A DNA stretch of 64,000 nucleotides. Origin: Cannabis sativa (lineage: Eukaryota; Streptophyta; Magnoliopsida; Rosales; Cannabaceae). Made by a program: the position numbers and the translations under genes. The stretch covers positions 36,615,396-36,679,395 of the forward strand of contig NC_083603.1 of the NCBI RefSeq assembly GCF_029168945.1, written 5' to 3'. This document shows, in pieces, positions 12,551 to 22,466 of this stretch. The stretch's first letter is position 1. Each line of letters begins with the position of its first letter. The notes under the pieces were generated by a model. It was not told the origin of the DNA. It saw nothing but the letters and a program-made list of their open reading frames with translations, and made no database searches.

Positions 12551-12569
12551 CAATTTTGTAGTAGTGTAG

Positions 12570-13191
12570 ACACTAGTAAAGCTTCAGGGTAAGGGTCACC
12601 AGCCAAGGCCAAAGCATCTGCCCATTGTCTTTTCTGTCTGAGATAATCAGGCATAGTCATAGACCCTTTTCTTACTGTTTGAATTTTTGTTCTGTACTCA
12701 TCCATTTTTGCTTTGGAGTGAGCACCAAAAAAAGACTCAAGTGCAGTCCACACTTCTGCAGAAGAAGAACAGCCCATCACTTCTGTGGCTATACTTTCAG
12801 TCATGGATCCGTAGAGCCACCCCATTAGTAGTTGATCATTAACAACCCATTGTTCAAATTCTGGGTTGATTTCAAACCCAAATCCTGGCTGTCCATCGAT
12901 TCCTGGGGCTGGAACAAGCTCCTGTGGCTTAACTCGCATACCATTTAGGTAGCTGTCAAGTCTATGGCCTTTAACAATAGTAGTGACCATTGTTTTCCAT
13001 AAGGAAAAATTGTTCCTATCCAGTTTGAGAGCAAACGGTTGGTTCAATGTGCTTCCAAACTGTGGAACAACAGGGCTGGAGGATGATGCACCATATTGTG
13101 CAGTCATGGTTGGATTGGCGACATTGCTGCCTCTTGGAGAGGGAGCTGCACACCTAGTAGTTCCTTGAGGGGTTTCTTCTCTGGTGGCCAT
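12570..13191 (-). pseudogene. Copia gag N-terminal part (UBN2-type), split by CACTA
   Basis: The ATG is at 13191, nine bases from the primer site region. The protein contains the Copia gag core: LKLDRNNFSLWKTMV near residue 55, then YLNGM, a WVVNDQLLMGWLYGSM block, EVWTALESFF and MPDYLRQKRQWADALA. The frame runs to the TAG target duplication at 12567-12569 and resumes at 10459 after the CACTA. The unbroken frame on both sides suggests the CACTA hit an already inserted, still largely open copy. Gag would form the virus-like particle. Confidence 0.9.
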
Positions 13192-13203
13192 ACTGCCGGC
13201 GGT

Positions 13204-13215
13204 GCTCTGATAGCA
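13204..13215 (-). promoter_or_regulatory. Copia primer binding site
   Basis: The minus strand reads TGCTATCAGAGC directly abutting the 5' LTR edge at 13216. This matches the initiator Met tRNA site TGGTATCAGAGC with one change. Confidence 0.85.
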
Positions 13216-13521
13216 ACTTAAAAAATAGAGATACTAGGTTTTTGTAAAATGCAGCTCAATGAGCCTCTGCAACTTCAATTCATTATATAGATATTACAAG
13301 AACATTCTAGACTGATTACACCTCATCATTGGCCGTACAAAAGCACCTTTAGCAATAACAAATATATACTTTGAATCCTAACAGAAAGGAGAGAGGGAGA
13401 GAGGGAATCATTTCCCAATGATTACATGTGAAAGAAGACAAAATAACAACAAGCAGAGTGTATAATTAAATGGTAACCAGTAACCAATTGTAACCAGTAA
13501 TAATATTGTAATTTTCTAACA
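13216..13521 (-). repeat. Copia 5' LTR
   Basis: This 306-bp sister of 6338-6643 differs from it by only a handful of substitutions (for example GATACTAGG versus GATAGTAGG). In minus orientation it starts TGTTAGAAAA and abuts the primer site. Confidence 0.9.
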
Positions 13522-14982
13522 TGAAATGGGTTTTATTTAGGGCACAAAACCCAACAGTCACAACAGCGGTAAACCAATAAGTTTTTATCCCAAAAAAACT
13601 GCTTAATATTCACATAAGATAATCTAGGGTTTTCTACCAAACCCCATGGCATAAATACCCTAAAATAAAACTTATATTCTGGCTCTAAAACATAAACCAT
13701 ATTGTAGAGTTCGTCGCAAGCTTTTAAACAATATATAGAACATCCAAAACGGACACCCGAATTAAAAGTTATGACAAAAATACGATTTCTGATCTCCTTA
13801 GGAATTTCTAAAAACTATGAAACTCAAAAATCTCAATTTTTTGCACACACCAAAACATTACCAATAACATATCCAAATTTCACAGGGCACATATATATCA
13901 TAAATATTACCATTCTTACATAACAGAAATAAAAATCGAGCCCTTAAATGAAAGATACCATTAACGTTTGGACTAAGCTTTAAAAAGTTTAGAACTCAAT
14001 TTCTAACTCAAAATCACCTCAAACTCAAAAAGTAAACATCGATACTAGTCCCATAGGTACCAAAGAACAATTCTACGAAGTCAGAATCTCCATAACTATT
14101 TTAATTTACGAAACCCTATAAAAAATCAATCATTTTTAGCTTAAAACGAAATTAAACCATACATTAAGCTTTCCCTCTTCAAATATTTGCTATCCCGCCA
14201 CTACTTGAGCTTAGATCGCTAGGTTTCAAGTTGAAAATTAAAGAAAATGGGTAGAAAAAGAAAAAAAAATTATTAAAGGAAGAGGAGAATTTTGTTCGTT
14301 CTTTCGTTAAACTGTTTACTGATATAACTTATAATATATATATATATTTATATATAAAAATTTATCGTACGGTACGATAAGTTTTAAAAAAAATAATATA
14401 TTAATAACAACAATAATAATATTAATAATATTAATATTTATAAAAAATTTATTATTAATAGTTATCTTATTATTTCTTAGCCACTAAGAAATCTCTACTT
14501 CTAGAGTATTTAGCGAATTTTGAGTACCCTAAAATAATTTCGGTATTTCTAAAATCAACTTATCTCAATAATCCAATCAATATTTTTAATTAAAATTGTT
14601 GTGACATTTTTGGCCTCCAATCGGGTCTCTAGGATCGCCGAACCTAAAAATATTTTTTATTTCAGATTTAACTCATATTATATTCACGTATTTCAAATAA
14701 ATCTCTGTAATTTACAGATTATGAATATTTATCCACTTATCAGATCTTTAGGCTCGCCGGACCTGAAAATATTTTTATATTATATATAGCTCATATTACA
14801 TTCACAAATTCTATATAAATCTCCGTAATTCATAAATTACGCTTATTTACTCAGTTATAGTAAAAATTTAAATTTTATGCTGAAATAGATTAGTAGGATC
14901 ATAATCTCACTTATTACCTGATCAAAACGTAATATAAATATAAACCCTAATTATTTACCATTAGACTTATTGGGATACTACA

Positions 14983-15095
14983 ATGTACTTCTTTGTAGCT
15001 ACTTGAAACTTGGGAAGATTTGAATCTCGGAGAGTTGAAGTTATGAGTTGGTAATGGCTATGTATGTACTTACGTATTGATGATGCATGTCATTA
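14983..15095. other. Unassigned 113 bp between two elements
   Basis: This is the flank just right of the long LTR. I recognise no motif. It may be old host sequence or the tail of the Athila-like remnant. Confidence 0.4.
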
Positions 15096-16080
15096 TGTTG
15101 TATCAAATTTACTAGTTAATTTAATTCTAATACTTCCAATTAGTTCAGTATAAAAGTATATACGAGTCGATCCCATGAGGACTATGTTTACTCTATTACG
15201 CAAAATTAAACAATAATAAAATGGGGATTGATTTTAATTTTGCTAGAATAAAATGAACAAATAAAATTAAGAAAATAAATAAAATACAACACTACGATAT
15301 TCAAAAAATAGTTAAAGGGTAATCTCCACCCTCAACCATCATCTTTAATTACTAATAATGAATGTTATTTTAATTTTACAATCAAATTATTAATCTCGAA
15401 GACAATGCTGAAGCAAAAAATTATCTCAATTTCCCTATTGCAATTAATCAGGGCGAAACACTCAATAATTAACTCTTTTAACTTAGATAAAGCTTTGAAT
15501 TCAATGGAGATAGATTAATCCAGGCAATAAATTAATGAAGCATATAATTTATTTAACCTAGGTTTTATTCTTCATCACAATTAAAAAAACTTTTGACAAC
15601 ATAAAAAATTACAATTTATCACAAACACTTAGAACCCTAGACTATTAGTTGAATAGTAATCCTAAGATGATAATAGATTAAAGCAAAACGGAATTTAGTG
15701 ATCATCTAAATAAAATTTAAACAATAATCATGGCATTGAAAAAAGAATAATTGAATCAATTCAATATATTGGAAAGTAAGAAAATAACATTCATCATAGA
15801 AATTAAGAATCCATGTCTTGGGTTTTGAAATAACCCTTAACTAAAAAGAAACTACTCTAAATTAGTCATTATAATAAAAATCATAGTAAAAAGTACAAGA
15901 TTAAGGAGAAGAAAAGAAACAATGATGATGAACACTTGATGTGGCAATCTTCTTCTTCTTCTCGTTCTCTCTCTGAGTTTCTCTCTCAAAAATGCAGTTC
16001 AAAAGTGCTCAAAAACAAACCCTAAAAGTCCTATAAATATCCCCTAAAAAATGTGCTTTAAAAAATAATAAAAAATAAAA
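15096..16080 (-). mobile_element. Athila-like LTR remnant, minus orientation
   Basis: Read on the minus strand it carries the sequence order typical of Athila-type LTR 3' parts: a TCATCTTAGGATTACTATTC-like block, a CCTAGGTT block and CATGGGATCGACTCG, ending near GATACAACA at 15096. The right-hand arm (16360-17539) has the same landmarks in plus orientation (TCATCTTAGGCATG, ACTAGGTTTTAAT, TGTGGGATCGACCTC). There is no primer site at 15096 and no coding potential. The right limit of this arm is approximate. Confidence 0.5.
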
Positions 16081-16359
16081 TAAAATTTGAAAAAGTTGGA
16101 ATCACGTCCTCGCTGCGGCAAGCCTTTCCCTTCACTGTGGCGACACCTTCCTCGTCGCGGCAAGCCTTCCTCTTCGCCACGGCCACAGCCCCCGACAAGG
16201 TTTTTCTTATCATTTGTTTGCTACAGCGAACCTCCAAACTTAAGCGTCAAATCTCAGGTTTTGAGACTTCGTGGATTTTTAAAACTCTACGAAAACATCA
16301 TTTCGGTGAGTTTGTTTATCCTCCAAACATCATCTAGTCAATAAAACATTGTTAGGCTA

Positions 16360-17539
16360 ATTTTAGTCTTAGTTTTGGGTCACTTTTTAGGGTAGTTTTC
16401 GATCTTTGTTTCTAGTTTTAGGACTGTTTTATGCTTGATTCTCTTTGTTTTAGGTCCCCAAGATGTTTAAAGGATGTATTCTTGAGAATAGAGTGGGCAA
16501 AAGAGGAAAGAGTTGGGAAAAGAACTAAAGTCCTTTCCTGGCCAAGCTCACCGCGGTAGCCATTCTTCCTAGTCGCGACAGAGATTGGCAAAGAGAAAAT
16601 TAATTGGAGACATCCCAGCTGCCGCGACTACGGATTTGGTGTCGCAGCGAAGCTTTCTTGATGAGTTCTGGGTAATTTTGTATTTTCACAAATTTCAAAA
16701 GGAAAACTTGGCTCATTTAGAAGGGGGGCTCATGATTTTTTATGATCATTCAGAATTGAAGACCTAAAAACAGAGGAGAGAAATTCAAGAACGGCTTGTT
16801 GCAATTCGAATCGATTTTTCCAACCAGTTCTTTCTTCATTCTTAATTTTTCTATGTTAGTTTCTGTTTTAAATTTGATTATGGAGATTATGAACTAAACT
16901 CCTATTTGGGGAAATGATGAATGTTGATTGACATTATTTCTTGAGTTATTGATAATTTCTATTTCTTCTTTCTTGATTGTGAATTTACCTATATTTGTGC
17001 TTAATTCCATGTTTGAGATTGATCATCTTAGGCATGCTTAATGATCCCAATTCAAAATCTAAAAAGTGAGTTTTGGGAATGCTAAAATTGAATAAACTAG
17101 GTTTTAATGTGAAACGAAAGTATTTGCATAGCCTTTGTAACATTTAGATTATTATTTAATGCGGATCACATGTTAGTCTATTTAAAAAATAATTAGATAA
17201 CATGTGATTTATGACCTATAAGATCTGAAAAGAGTTAGGTTAATTTTTATAATCTGTCATTCACCTTAAGAAAGAGGAATTGTAATTAACAATAACAATT
17301 TGGTAATTAGAAAACCAAGGTTCATTTCCCTAATTTCTCATCCTTGATTAAACACTTTTATTACTTAATTTTATTTTTGGTTTTCTTTATTTTTATCTTC
17401 AACAAAATTATTGGTTACTAAATAGAAATACAAATCTAATTTAGTGGTATTCAGTTCAATTTCCTGTGGGATCGACCTCACCTGTGCGAGTAATACTTGA
17501 TTACATGGACTTGTATAGCTGTTCATAATCTTCGTAACA
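16360..17539 (+). mobile_element. Athila-like LTR, plus orientation
   Basis: The landmark CCTGTGGGATCGACCTCACC at about 17463 and the terminus TTCGTAACA at 17539 are followed at once by an Athila-type primer site, which defines the LTR 3' end. The 5' limit is not clear. A less likely reading is one 2.44-kb LTR running from TGTTG at 15096 to TAACA at 17539. GC-richer stretches at 16100-16200 and 16540-16660 (GCGGCAAGCC, GTCGCGACAG) lie between the arms. Confidence 0.55.
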
Positions 17540-17543
17540 AGTT

Positions 17544-17562
17544 TTTGCCGCTGTTGCCGGGA
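17544..17562 (+). promoter_or_regulatory. Athila-type primer binding site
   Basis: TTTGCCGCTGTTGCCGGGA follows the LTR end after a short AGTT spacer. It resembles the TTTGGCGCCGTTGCCGGGGA site of plant Athila elements, with small differences. Confidence 0.7.
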
Positions 17563-17682
17563 AATTGTTTAAAAATTGATATTACAGAAATTAGATTAAT
17601 TTTTGCTTTGGTTTTTCTTCATTACTTCTTGCTAACTATTTTGTCTTAACTTTTCCTATCCTATATCACGTGCTTTTGGTTT

Positions 17683-17850
17683 ATGCGACGTCAAGGAGCT
17701 AGTTCAAGAGTTCTTGTTGATCCTCAGATTGAGAAGAACTATAAACAAAATAAAAGGAACGAGAGGTTAGAAAGAGCTACATTGAGGGCTGAACCAGAAA
17801 TAGTCATGGCTGACAACGCCAATAATGGCAACAATAGAAATAATGGGTGA
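17683..17850 (+). pseudogene. Athila-like gag N-terminal stub
   Basis: A 55-codon frame begins MRRQGASSRVLVDPQ about 120 bp past the primer site, where Athila gag starts. It has a charged stretch (EKNYKQNKRNERLERATL) and then a second Met in MADNANNGNNRNNG, an Asn-rich start common in this lineage. It stops at TGA 17848-17850, and 31 bp later the Tat-B LTR begins. The rest of the gag is missing. Confidence 0.55.
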
Positions 17851-17881
17851 TACAAACCACACAAACAGTTGTGATGAAACC

Positions 17882-18515
17882 TGTTGACCTCGCTTTTAGC
17901 CAACGACAGTGAGTCTAATTTAGTAAGCAACAAGTAGGTTATAACGATTGATATATATTAAAGCAATATAAAGACAGAGGAATTTTATAGAGGTTCAGCC
18001 CCAAGCAGTTTGGTAATAGCCTAATCCTCGTTATTAGTATTAACTCAAGAACAAGGAGAAAGGTTCATTTTCTTATAGCTCTTACAACAATATCTCTGAA
18101 TATGAATTCTTAGATAATATCTCTTTAGTAAAATCTTTCGACCCTTTGCCCAGTGAACATGCATCACTATTTATAAGGCTATGAGCTTGGAGAGGAAGTA
18201 TTTCCCTTCTCGTTACAATGGATATAAGCAGAAAGATTGCATAGTAAATACAGAATACTCCGATCGTGGGATTTGGACAGCTTGCCATATCTCGGTAATC
18301 TGATCCCCAAGTTATGGGTATTTCTCTTATGACTCACAATGCGAAAGTTGAATTTGCTAAGTGTTGGTCGCGCTAGGCAGATTTCTGATTGCTTTGCTTC
18401 AAGCATGCATATGCGATATCCTATTCGGACTATATTCTACAAGCAGATACTCGAAGTTGAGTCCACATGTCACCATCATGTGATGCCACGTCTGAGTGCA
18501 AAAATTGGGATAACA
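17882..18515 (-). repeat. Tat-B 3' LTR
   Basis: It starts TGTTGACCTCGCTTTTAGCC and ends TTGGGATAACA. The start is clearly related to that of Tat-A (TGTTGACCGAGATTTTCGGC), but the bodies differ, so the families are distinct. Directly right of it, TTTACACCCCAAG gives a minus-strand polypurine tract, like TTTACCCCCCAAG in Tat-A. Only one LTR copy is in the window. Confidence 0.8.
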
Positions 18516-18528
18516 TTTACACCCCAAG
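18516..18528 (-). promoter_or_regulatory. Tat-B polypurine tract
   Basis: On the minus strand CTTGGGGTGTAAA abuts the LTR start TGTTATCCC. The matching tract in Tat-A is at 47031-47046. Confidence 0.75.
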
Positions 18529-18807
18529 TCTGTACGGGACTTTTGAAGGTTTGTGTAGACTTCATCCGAGTTGCCTTTGCATTGACATGTCAAGCGCGTT
18601 TGTTCGCGACTCAATGTGAGGCTGACTGGGCATCCCTTCAGTTTTTTATCTAATAAATGCTCTGACAATTAATATTTCAAAATCTAATTTTCTCTTACCA
18701 CGGTTCACGGCTATGCTTGATTATTTTTAATTTCCCATATTCGCTTTAAGGGGGAACCGAGGCGTCTGAGATTCTTTTGATATAATTACCCCTTTTTGTT
18801 GTTTGCC

Positions 18808-18815
18808 TATAAATA
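18808..18815 (+). promoter_or_regulatory. Antisense-gene TATA box (Tat-B)
   Basis: TATAAATA, preceded by GCC, lies about 293 bp from the LTR edge on the strand opposite to pol. The corresponding site in Tat-A is GCCTATAAAAG at 47463. A transcript would start near 18840. A leader with candidate splice sites runs to the first long open frame at 19494. Confidence 0.6.
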
Positions 18816-19493
18816 TCGGTGAGCGTTTGTACACAAACTCATTTTTACCATCCTTCTTTGCTAAGCAAGAGCAGAGCGAAAAGAGAGGTTTTTGGCTTTA
18901 AGTTTGCTGAAGTACCTTCATCAAAACTGCTCGTTTGGCTTGGCGTTACCTGAATCCAGACATCTGATCCTTCAGTAATTTCTAGATTTGCTTTATGTTT
19001 ACTTTGCATATTTACTTTTTGAATGAACCTTCGAATTTGCTGTAGAAGATATGTAGGAAACCCTAAGTTTAGAAACTCTGCGATTTTCCTTTGTCATGGT
19101 TTGTACGATTTCACAGTCCATAATGTTTGCTTTCTGAACTGCATAATGCATGTCTTTCATCTTCCTTATTCTAAGCTTCATAATATTTTTTGCCCTAACT
19201 CAAGAAAATTTTAAACTTCCTGAGTTTTGACTTTTCGTTGAATATTCTTATTCTTTAATCTGTTGAGTACTCTTGGTCGGCATATTTTCTTGTTTTAACG
19301 TTCAATATTCCAACCAAACACTCATCTTGTGTGTTGTCTTTTGTAGATGAACCCAGGTGAGTTTCGGGAAAGTGAACATTGAATTGTCCAAGACTTGCTT
19401 CAACTCTTCCACAAGGACCATCCTCGTCTCTGTTCTAGCCCACCTTCTTCGAGTGAAAGGCATTCTTCCTTAAATCTTTCGTCCAGCCATAGA

Positions 19494-19792
19494 ATGATGG
19501 CTCGTACCAAAAAGACAATGCGTATGGTTGACGCATCTAACCCTCAAGTGGCTCGGCACGCCACTTTGCCCAGGGCCAAACAAGATCTAGCCGCCCAGGG
19601 GGAGGATCATGAAGGGGACGTTGAGGTCCAGGAAATTGAAGAGCAAGACGATGTCAGTCCTAGCAGTCTCTCCGAGGTGGATGAAGAGGAGGAGGTTGCA
19701 CCCCCAAACTATGGGGGATACAATGAGGCTGGGGAGCAAGTCAATGTCGATGGCGACAATCTGGTTGAGGGCGTGGACTACGTCAGTGAGGA
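19494..19792 (+). pseudogene. Antisense gene of Tat-B, N-terminal part
   Basis: The frame from ATG 19494 (a second ATG follows at once) encodes a basic start (MMARTKKTMRM) and then a very acidic stretch (EVDEEEEV). It is interrupted at 19792 by the solo LTR 19793-22466. With one copy of the GAGGA target the frame continues at 22472, so it was open across this point when the LTR inserted. It is the upstream part of the gene continued at 22467-24768. No domain is recognised in this part. Confidence 0.65.
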
Positions 19793-22466
19793 TGTAACGC
19801 CCTGACTCTCAGGGACGCCACGTGTGTGCTTTTTTTTAAAAAAAAAAATTATTATCACTAAGCTATAAATTTTGAAAAAAAAAGTGTGGTTTAATTTAAA
19901 TCTTTAATTAAATTCAAAATAAAGACTTTCATTTTAAATACTATCGTAATATAGGGATCCCCTGTTTATAAAATAAAAATATTATTTTACAATAGATTAC
20001 ATTTCCAAACATAGAAGGGAATTCGATCATGCTTCCCAGAAGCCAAGACCCCACGGCTGATATGTACATTGCTGGGAGACCTCTGACTCATGGCCGAACA
20101 CTTCTTCTATCTTCCTTACCTGCACCACGAAGCACCCGTGAGTCACAATGACTCAGCAAGAAAAGCTACTAGATAAAGAAAATCATGGAAAATAATAGCA
20201 AATTATAGTACCACAGATTATACATACCAAGGGATCATTCTCTTTCAACGTACATATACAATTCAATGTCTATACGAGCAAACTTGTTACAAAATTAAGA
20301 GTAATTATAGTTATACATAATCAATAACCTCAGTGTTTCATAAAACACCCTAATCATATAGTATTGTAAACACTTACTTTCAATGCTTCATAAAGCACTC
20401 CAGTTCACACATTAACATATCCACTCAATTTCAGTACTTCATAAAGCACTCTAATCATGCATCATTACAAGAGAATTGATTAATTTCACAAGCAATATAA
20501 CATTCGTTCAGTCACACTATAACATAATATATTCGATTACAACTCATCATATAACAACACACTTAATCCATCTCACAATCTCGTAATCACACAATCGCGG
20601 CACTTCATAAAGTACCCTTACCACTCGTTACCCACGAGCTATATATGTCACTATCGTTGCACGATACAGCAAACGATAAGTAAGAAACCTATCCGCGGTT
20701 TCAGGAGTAATTACTCATAACGGTAATAATTGTTTCTTTTACACGATCATAATCGAGCAACAACAATAATAATCATTTCATAATACTTCCCTCGATCATA
20801 ATCGAGTCAAACGATAATGATCGTTTCCTATTATTTCCCTCAATCATAATCGAGTCAAACGATGATAATCGTTTCCTATTGTTTCCCTCGATCATAATCG
20901 AGTCAGACGATGATAATTGTTTCCTATTATTTCGCTCGATCATAATTGAGTCACATCTAATACATATCGTTCAATTCGATTAGAATTAAGTCACAACAAC
21001 GTATAACAAGATTTCGATCTTAATCGAAACTGTAACAATCATAACATTAACCTTATACAGTATTTAATACTTTTCTTACCTCAAATTCTAGTTTAGGTAT
21101 GTTGGCCGACCTGCTTGGAGAACGACCGATCATCCGGGGCCCTATGTCATAACGATAATAAACCAATAAGTGTTTATCCCAAAACACTGCTTAATAACTG
21201 TAAAGGAATACCTAGGGTTTCTTACCAAACCTTGAGGTAAAAATTCACTAAAATGAAACTTATATTTTGGCTCTAAAATATACACCATATGATAGAGCTC
21301 GTCGCAAGCTTCAAAATGATATACAGAACGTACAAAACAAACACCCGAGTGAAAAGTTATGGCCAAAATACGAAATTCGACTTTTCCGAAAACTAACCAA
21401 ACAGAATTCCGGTTGGTACATCCGGAATTCCGGTTCTAAACTGCCAGGAACACGATTTTCTTAAACTTTAAACTCTCCAAACTAACTCAAAACCTAACCA
21501 ATTCATTCCAAACTTCATATGACACATATATATCATCCATATATTAGTTCCAACGTAACAGAAATCAAAACCATGCCCTTAAATCAAAAGTGCCATTAAA
21601 GCTCAAGCTTTGAGCTTAAAACTCAAGCTTGGTGCTTTTCCACCCAACAGCTATCAAACCTACCAAATAAGCATTACAAACAAATCCTAAAACATCATAA
21701 AAACAAAACCCAACGCCCAATTAAACCCCATTAATCACAGAATAAAATTTCAACCCTTTAAACCTATAACTCAAGCTTGAAACTTAAGGAAAAGTAAAAC
21801 CTTACCTCAAGTTTCTTTTTCCTTGAACTTACCTATGCTCACAGCTACTGCTAGAGCTGGTTTTAGGCTAAAGATTGAAGAAAAAAAAGGATGAGGATGG
21901 TGGTGGTTTTTGTGGCACGAAGTGGGAGCGAGAGAGATAGGATAGGTTTAGTTTTTTTCATTTTTTTTTAAAGTTTTAATATATATACAGATAACTTTAA
22001 ATTTTAATATAATAATAATAAAATGATAATGATAATAATAATAAAAAAAACTTTATTATTAATAATTATTTTATTATTTCTTAGCCATTAAGAAATCTAT
22101 ACTTCTAGGGCGCTAAGTTAAATTCTACATACTCCTTATTACCCCAATACATACACTATCAACTAATCACAATATTCCCATTAAAACTAATAATTAAACC
22201 TGTTATGATATTTTTGGCCCCCGATCGAGTCTCCAAGGTCGCCAAACCTGCAAATATTTTTATTCCACATTTATCTTATATTACATTCAGACATACTATA
22301 TAAATCTCTGTAGTTTATAAATTACGCTTATTTACTCACTTATAGCAAAATTTAAAATTTATGTTGAACTAGATTAGTAGGATCATAATCCCACTTATAA
22401 GCTGATAAATCCATAATATAATTATAAATCCTAATTACTTACCATAAGGCTTATTGGGATATTACA
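19793..22466 (-). mobile_element. Solo LTR of the long-LTR gypsy-like family
   Basis: It begins TGTAACGCCCTGACTCTCAG and ends TTGGGATATTACA, with a perfect 5-bp target duplication GAGGA (19788-19792 and 22467-22471). The body is collinear in parts with 2794-4502 and 13557-14982: the GACTCAGCAAGAAAAGC, CCAATAAGTGTTTATCCC and TTTTTGGCC...CGATCGAGTCTCC blocks. The minisatellite inside differs. At 2674 bp it is shorter than its relative. No interior is present, so it is a solo LTR. Confidence 0.9.
20770..20965. repeat. 48-bp minisatellite in solo LTR
   Basis: GTTTCCTATT blocks at 20823, 20871 and 20919 give a 48-bp period. Units contain CTCGATCATAATCGAGTCA, a partial palindrome (CTCGAT/ATCGAG), and ACGATGATAATCGTTTCC (ACGATxATCGT). 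A separate set of CTTCATAAAGCACTC units occurs at about 20330-20450. Confidence 0.88.

Larger units (their letters stand above)
10460..12566. mobile_element. Non-autonomous CACTA (En/Spm-type) DNA transposon
   Basis: The ends are CACTACTACAAATATGGC at 10460 and, inverted, CACTACTACAAAATTGGC ending at 12566. The imperfect terminal inverted repeats run about 28 bp. A 3-bp target duplication TAG flanks it (10457-10459, 12567-12569), as expected for CACTA elements. Subterminal repeats of CAGTTTATAACTGTTGGGAA occur at both ends. At 2.1 kb it has no transposase frame. The interior is AT-rich apart from a GC-richer patch at 11390-11720. It inserted into the gag of the Copia element. Confidence 0.93.
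6338..13521 (-). mobile_element. Complete but inactivated Ty1/Copia element with 306-bp LTRs
   Basis: Two 306-bp LTRs (6338-6643 and 13216-13521) flank an interior with Met-type primer site, gag, protease, integrase, reverse transcriptase and RNase H in Copia order, and a polypurine tract (minus strand TTTGAGAGGAGG). The flanks TAAAA (6333-6337) and TGAAA (13522-13526) look like a target duplication with one change. It sits inside the Angela-like solo LTR. Several stops, a frameshift and a CACTA insertion disrupt coding. The DSGASNHIT protease and short LTRs suggest an Ivana/Ale-type lineage, which I cannot resolve. Confidence 0.92.
4503..13556 (-). mobile_element. Solo LTR of Angela-like Copia family (interrupted)
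   Basis: The LTR starts TGTTAGAATTATTTTACGAGG at 4503 and ends GGGCACAAAACCCAACA at 13556. A perfect 5-bp target duplication GTCAC flanks it (4498-4502 and 13557-13561). Without the nested Copia (6338-13521) it is about 1.86 kb, the same length class as the LTRs at 39987-41872 and 61202-63097. No interior or second LTR is present, so it is a solo LTR from LTR-LTR recombination. The downstream host sequence resumes exactly. Confidence 0.9.
2794..14982 (-). mobile_element. 5' LTR of the non-autonomous gypsy-like element, with nested insertions
   Basis: On the plus strand it begins TGTAACGCC at 2794 and ends GGGATACTACA at 14982. Only 2794-4502 and 13557-14982 belong to it, about 3.1 kb. The rest is an Angela-like solo LTR with further nests. 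The two halves meet within GTCAC, the duplicated target. A shorter relative with the same ends is at 19793-22466. No coding capacity is seen in either half; 14320-14480 is AT-rich simple sequence. Confidence 0.75.

Noticed and set aside
15096..17539. A single 2.44-kb LTR from TGTTG to TAACA
   Set aside because: The inverted landmarks in the left arm argue for two opposed remnants. Kept as an alternative in the feature text.
18082..18668. Several 60-104 codon frames on both strands
   Set aside because: They overlap each other inside and beside the Tat-B LTR and carry no domain or start context.
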